This document shows, piece by piece, positions 60,963 to 64,000 of a stretch of DNA of 64,000 nt. The notes beneath the pieces are model-generated. The model worked only from the letters and a program-made list of their open reading frames with translations, did no database searches and was not told the DNA's origin. The number at the start of each line of letters is the position of its first letter. Position 1 is the stretch's first letter. The DNA is taken from assembly GCA_008711295.1 (NCBI GenBank), contig VUYV01000181.1, forward strand, positions 721,411 to 785,410. Direction: 5' to 3'. The translations under genes and the position numbers were made by a program. The DNA comes from Anarhynchus alexandrinus. Taxonomy: Eukaryota; Chordata; Aves; Charadriiformes; Charadriidae.

Positions 60963-63900
60963 GCCAAAAAAGCAAGCACTGAATTTCATCAGGATAAAGA
61001 AAAAGCAGATTCCGAGAGAAGAAAGAACAGATGAAAAAGAAAAGTTTGATTAAAATCCCCTCTTGTTCCGTGTGTTTGATGTAAATATCTTCACACCTTT
61101 CTCTTTTCCTTTGCAACCTCAGCAGAGGGTTCAGCCCATCACCAGGGGATTGAGTTCCAAGCTTAGGGCTTTGTAGTTGCTGCTGCTCTTGCTGCTGTTG
61201 TCTAAAGGGATTATAAGCCTTTGTAAAGCTTGTGTTAATACCCTGGAGGGGAAAAATGAGTTTCCAAATAACCTTTCTTGTGTATCTCCTGTCTAGGGTA
61301 CCCGAGGAAAGGAAAAATTAGGAAGTGTTTTGGCTTCAAGAGTAGGTCATTTAAAGTTCAGAAGCGAGGTCTCCAGCCTCTCTGCCCCCATCTCTCCCCG
61401 CGCGGAGACGGCCCTCGGCGTTGTGCTGCTGACACCGGGACCTGTCGGGAATAGCAATGCACTCCTCCGGTCACCAGGGAGCACGTTCAACCTCACACTG
61501 GATTTTTAAAAAGCACCTGAAGAAACTGAATTGGGTGCTTAGCTCCCACTACATCCTTTGGTGACGTTTGGGCACCTTACATCCTATACCTTCTCTGCAA
61601 AATCCTACCTCAGGATCCAACTCCACAGCTTCAGGCTGACTCTCTGTATCTTTTCAAACCTTTATTTTTTTTTTTTCCTCCTGCAGGAGGATTGGTTTTG
61701 AGCCACGTCTCAGCGTTTCCCTTCGGCCGCGGTTGCCGTTGCAAAGGTGCAGAGCTGCTTGGTATTCAGGGAGCGTTGGTGGCCGTGGGTCATTCAATAT
61801 TCCAGTGCGAGGAGCGGATTGCTCGGCATTCCAGGTGTGTGCCAGCGCTCGCTCTCCGTCCGTACCCAGAACCGTACAGCTGTGGGATGCTCAGTATTCC
61901 TGGGGTGTGCTTCAGGTGCTTAAAGGCTGTCACAAAGCACTTGGGTGCTTACCAGGGTGAGAGTCTGTCAGGGTTCACATCTGCCTCTCCAGCGAGGGGC
62001 GAGGCGTGCGGCCACCCGCTCCGTTCGCTGCCCTAACGGGCTTTGAGAACAGAAACGAAAGCGACGGTCGAAAAGAAAATTCTAACGGAGAGGAGAGGAA
62101 AAGAGAAGTGGGGGAAGAAGAGAAGGGAGAGATGTGAAATGGCAGTTCTTTAGAAAATGAGCCCTTTGAGCCCCTCACATGGGTACTTTGCAGGAGCCGT
62201 AGTTTAGGTTTAAATCAAAAGGGTAAAGGCAACGCATTCCATCTTTGTAAGACTGACTAAAGAATCCAAGGCAGAGCTGTCCGGAGACATTCATTATCAC
62301 AGTTTTTGGTACTGGTCCGTGTTAGGTTATGTGATAAAAGGCTCATCCCCACAAACACAAAAGATCACAACGGGAGGTGGAGGAAACCCCATAACCTAAG
62401 TAGGGAAATGCAGCCCTCATTGCAGCTCCTCACAGGGCTGTCACAGCCAACAGCCCCATCCCTCGGGGGTGAAACCATCACAAGAAGTCCATCGGTCAAT
62501 GGGAGAGGCTGTTCAGACCGCCCTTCACACTGGGAAGGTTTACTGCCAACGGGAGTATGGGACTCATTGTTAGACACAGAGAAGAGCCTTTTGGGATTGT
62601 ACAAAACTTTGTAAAAATATCTTTCTAAAATTTTCTTAAATAAATGTCAATAAATTGACATGTGTTTGAGGAAAGCACAACACCCCAGTTGTTTGGGGGT
62701 TGTTTTTTTTGGTCTGAAATTAAGACAATTGCATAATAATATTGAAACACGATAATAATGACTAACATAAAACTAAAAAAAAAGGTCAAATAGATTTTTC
62801 TTACAAATTGTCCACTAACAATTTTGCCTTTTCAGAATAACTTTCAGATTTGGGACACAGAAAAAAAGAATCTGAGTTTTTGGATAGGAGAAAGTGTTTC
62901 CAACACAGTTCTTTTCATAAAGACCATCTGCTTCTGTGTTACCAGGTATGAGTTTGTAGATACATACGCCAGCTACCACAGATGACAAGCCAGCTCTGTG
63001 TGCAGGTACTTCTGAGGATGCCTTGCACAGGTCTGAACAAATGGGCTGGCTATGGAAGTGGGAGAAAAAGTTGTGTTTTGGAAAACCGAGGATAAGAATG
63101 GAATCTAATATCTGTCATACTGCAACGAGAGTGGAAGTGACCTGTAGCTAGAACGGGCACCAGTTAAAGCTCACCCTGTTTTCAAAAGGTATTTTTACAC
63201 AATTAAAGTAAGTCTTAATGATTCTCCAGATCTCTTTTCCGCAAATCTGTGCTTCACAGTCTCCTTCTTCCCTTATCTCCTTTCTGGGCATGCCCACTCA
63301 TCTGGAAGGCTTCGCGTGTATCTTTTCTTTCTCCATCAACCCTTGGCCTTAAAGCATTAAATCAGAGTTCTCTGGATCTGCTACACCATGAAAATATTTA
63401 GTGGGTATAATGTTTATTCGCGATTCTTGATTCACTCAACCCACTCTCTAAAGGAATCTCTCCCAACATGCCCCCCAGTACTCAGCTATGAAAATTACAT
63501 TCCCTTCCCCGTGATTTTGTCAGTCCAGGGAACATCACAGCCTGCTTCAAAATGCTGCACTGCACTTCTCAATGGTATTTTATGACACATTTTTCAAATC
63601 AAATTTAAAAGCATAACTGAGTGGAATTAAATTAATGCCGTCTGGTAATGTCAGCAGCACCGGAGCTGTGCATGGCTGGCTTAGCTTCTAAACCTCTGGC
63701 AGCTTCCTGGGACTTAGTTCTGACTTCAGGGAAATAGTGAATGCGGCGATGTGAATTTTTTTTAAAAACTCTATCTACGGAAGGGAGTGTGTGGGAGTAA
63801 ATAGATGGCAGCTGAGGTCTTGGCAGCATTTCCTAGGGAAGCTATCTTTAAGGTTGGAGGTAGGTATGTTCCTGTGTATAACTGGGGGAAGGAGGGTGTA

Positions 63901-64000
63901 TGAATTTAGAGTAAGTATCCATGTGAGTTTTAATGTGACGGATGCATATCCAAGAGGTCTGAGAATATCCCTAAATTACCCAGGCAGACCTCATTGGGTC
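60963..64000. other. Single-copy DNA without a recognisable gene
   Basis: No exon, RNA gene or named interspersed repeat. 61.39-61.44 kb and 62.0 kb are locally CpG-rich but short. 62.6-62.9 kb is AT-rich. A weak repeated ATTC(C)AGG motif occurs at 61.76-61.91 kb. Confidence 0.5.

Noticed and set aside
1..64000. CRISPR arrays, rRNA or tRNA genes, operons
   Set aside because: No spaced identical repeats, no rRNA-like blocks, no well-folded tRNA, and no bacterial gene organisation were seen.

Overview
The window looks like vertebrate, almost certainly avian, intergenic or intronic DNA. The evidence is the repeat content: several CR1 LINE 3' ends with the typical octamer-like tail (CATAGAAT on the antisense strand), an ERV class III (ERV-L-like) pol remnant, two copies of one endogenous-retrovirus LTR family, few other interspersed repeats, and long single-copy stretches. 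I saw no Alu, B1/B2, L1 or bacterial-type gene organisation. I could not recognise any host protein-coding exon, rRNA, tRNA or CRISPR array. The many open frames of 60-230 codons show no family I recognise, except those inside CR1 and ERV sequence. The species cannot be named from what I see.

Layout. 1-14.3 kb is single-copy DNA with one old antisense CR1 fragment (about 4.29-4.39 kb). An antisense CR1 3' end lies at 14.30-14.67 kb. 14.7-25.9 kb is again single-copy, with microsatellites, a 21-nt palindrome and a 5 x 7-bp tandem repeat. The most structured part is 25.9-29.0 kb. It holds an ERV LTR followed by a primer-binding site matching tRNA-Ser, then an opposite-strand LTR apparently nested just after that site. 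A CR1 has inserted into the nested LTR with a 5-bp target duplication and is bracketed by an 18-bp perfect inverted repeat. Next comes a roughly 0.95-kb CpG island, whose right edge coincides with a consensus splice-donor sequence and with the start of a broken ERV-L-like reverse-transcriptase pseudogene. 29-35.6 kb is single-copy with two small CpG clusters nearby. Two antisense CR1 pieces lie at 35.67-36.36 kb, the second with an intact 149-codon C-terminal reverse-transcriptase frame. 36.4-45.3 kb is single-copy. An ancient, diverged antisense CR1/L3-like LINE probably covers about 45.3-46.8 kb. A solo LTR of the same family as the one at 25.9 kb occupies 51,505-52,266 and has a near-perfect 5-bp target duplication. 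A CR1 tail lies at 57.7 kb, an unidentified region with few stops at about 59.56-60.34 kb, and an assembly gap at 60,892-60,948.

How the parts relate. The mobile elements record successive insertions rather than a cooperating gene set. The CpG island is the only candidate promoter I would defend, and the fused ERV sequence next to it could supply downstream exon or intron sequence. All element identities rest on pattern recognition; no database search was possible.
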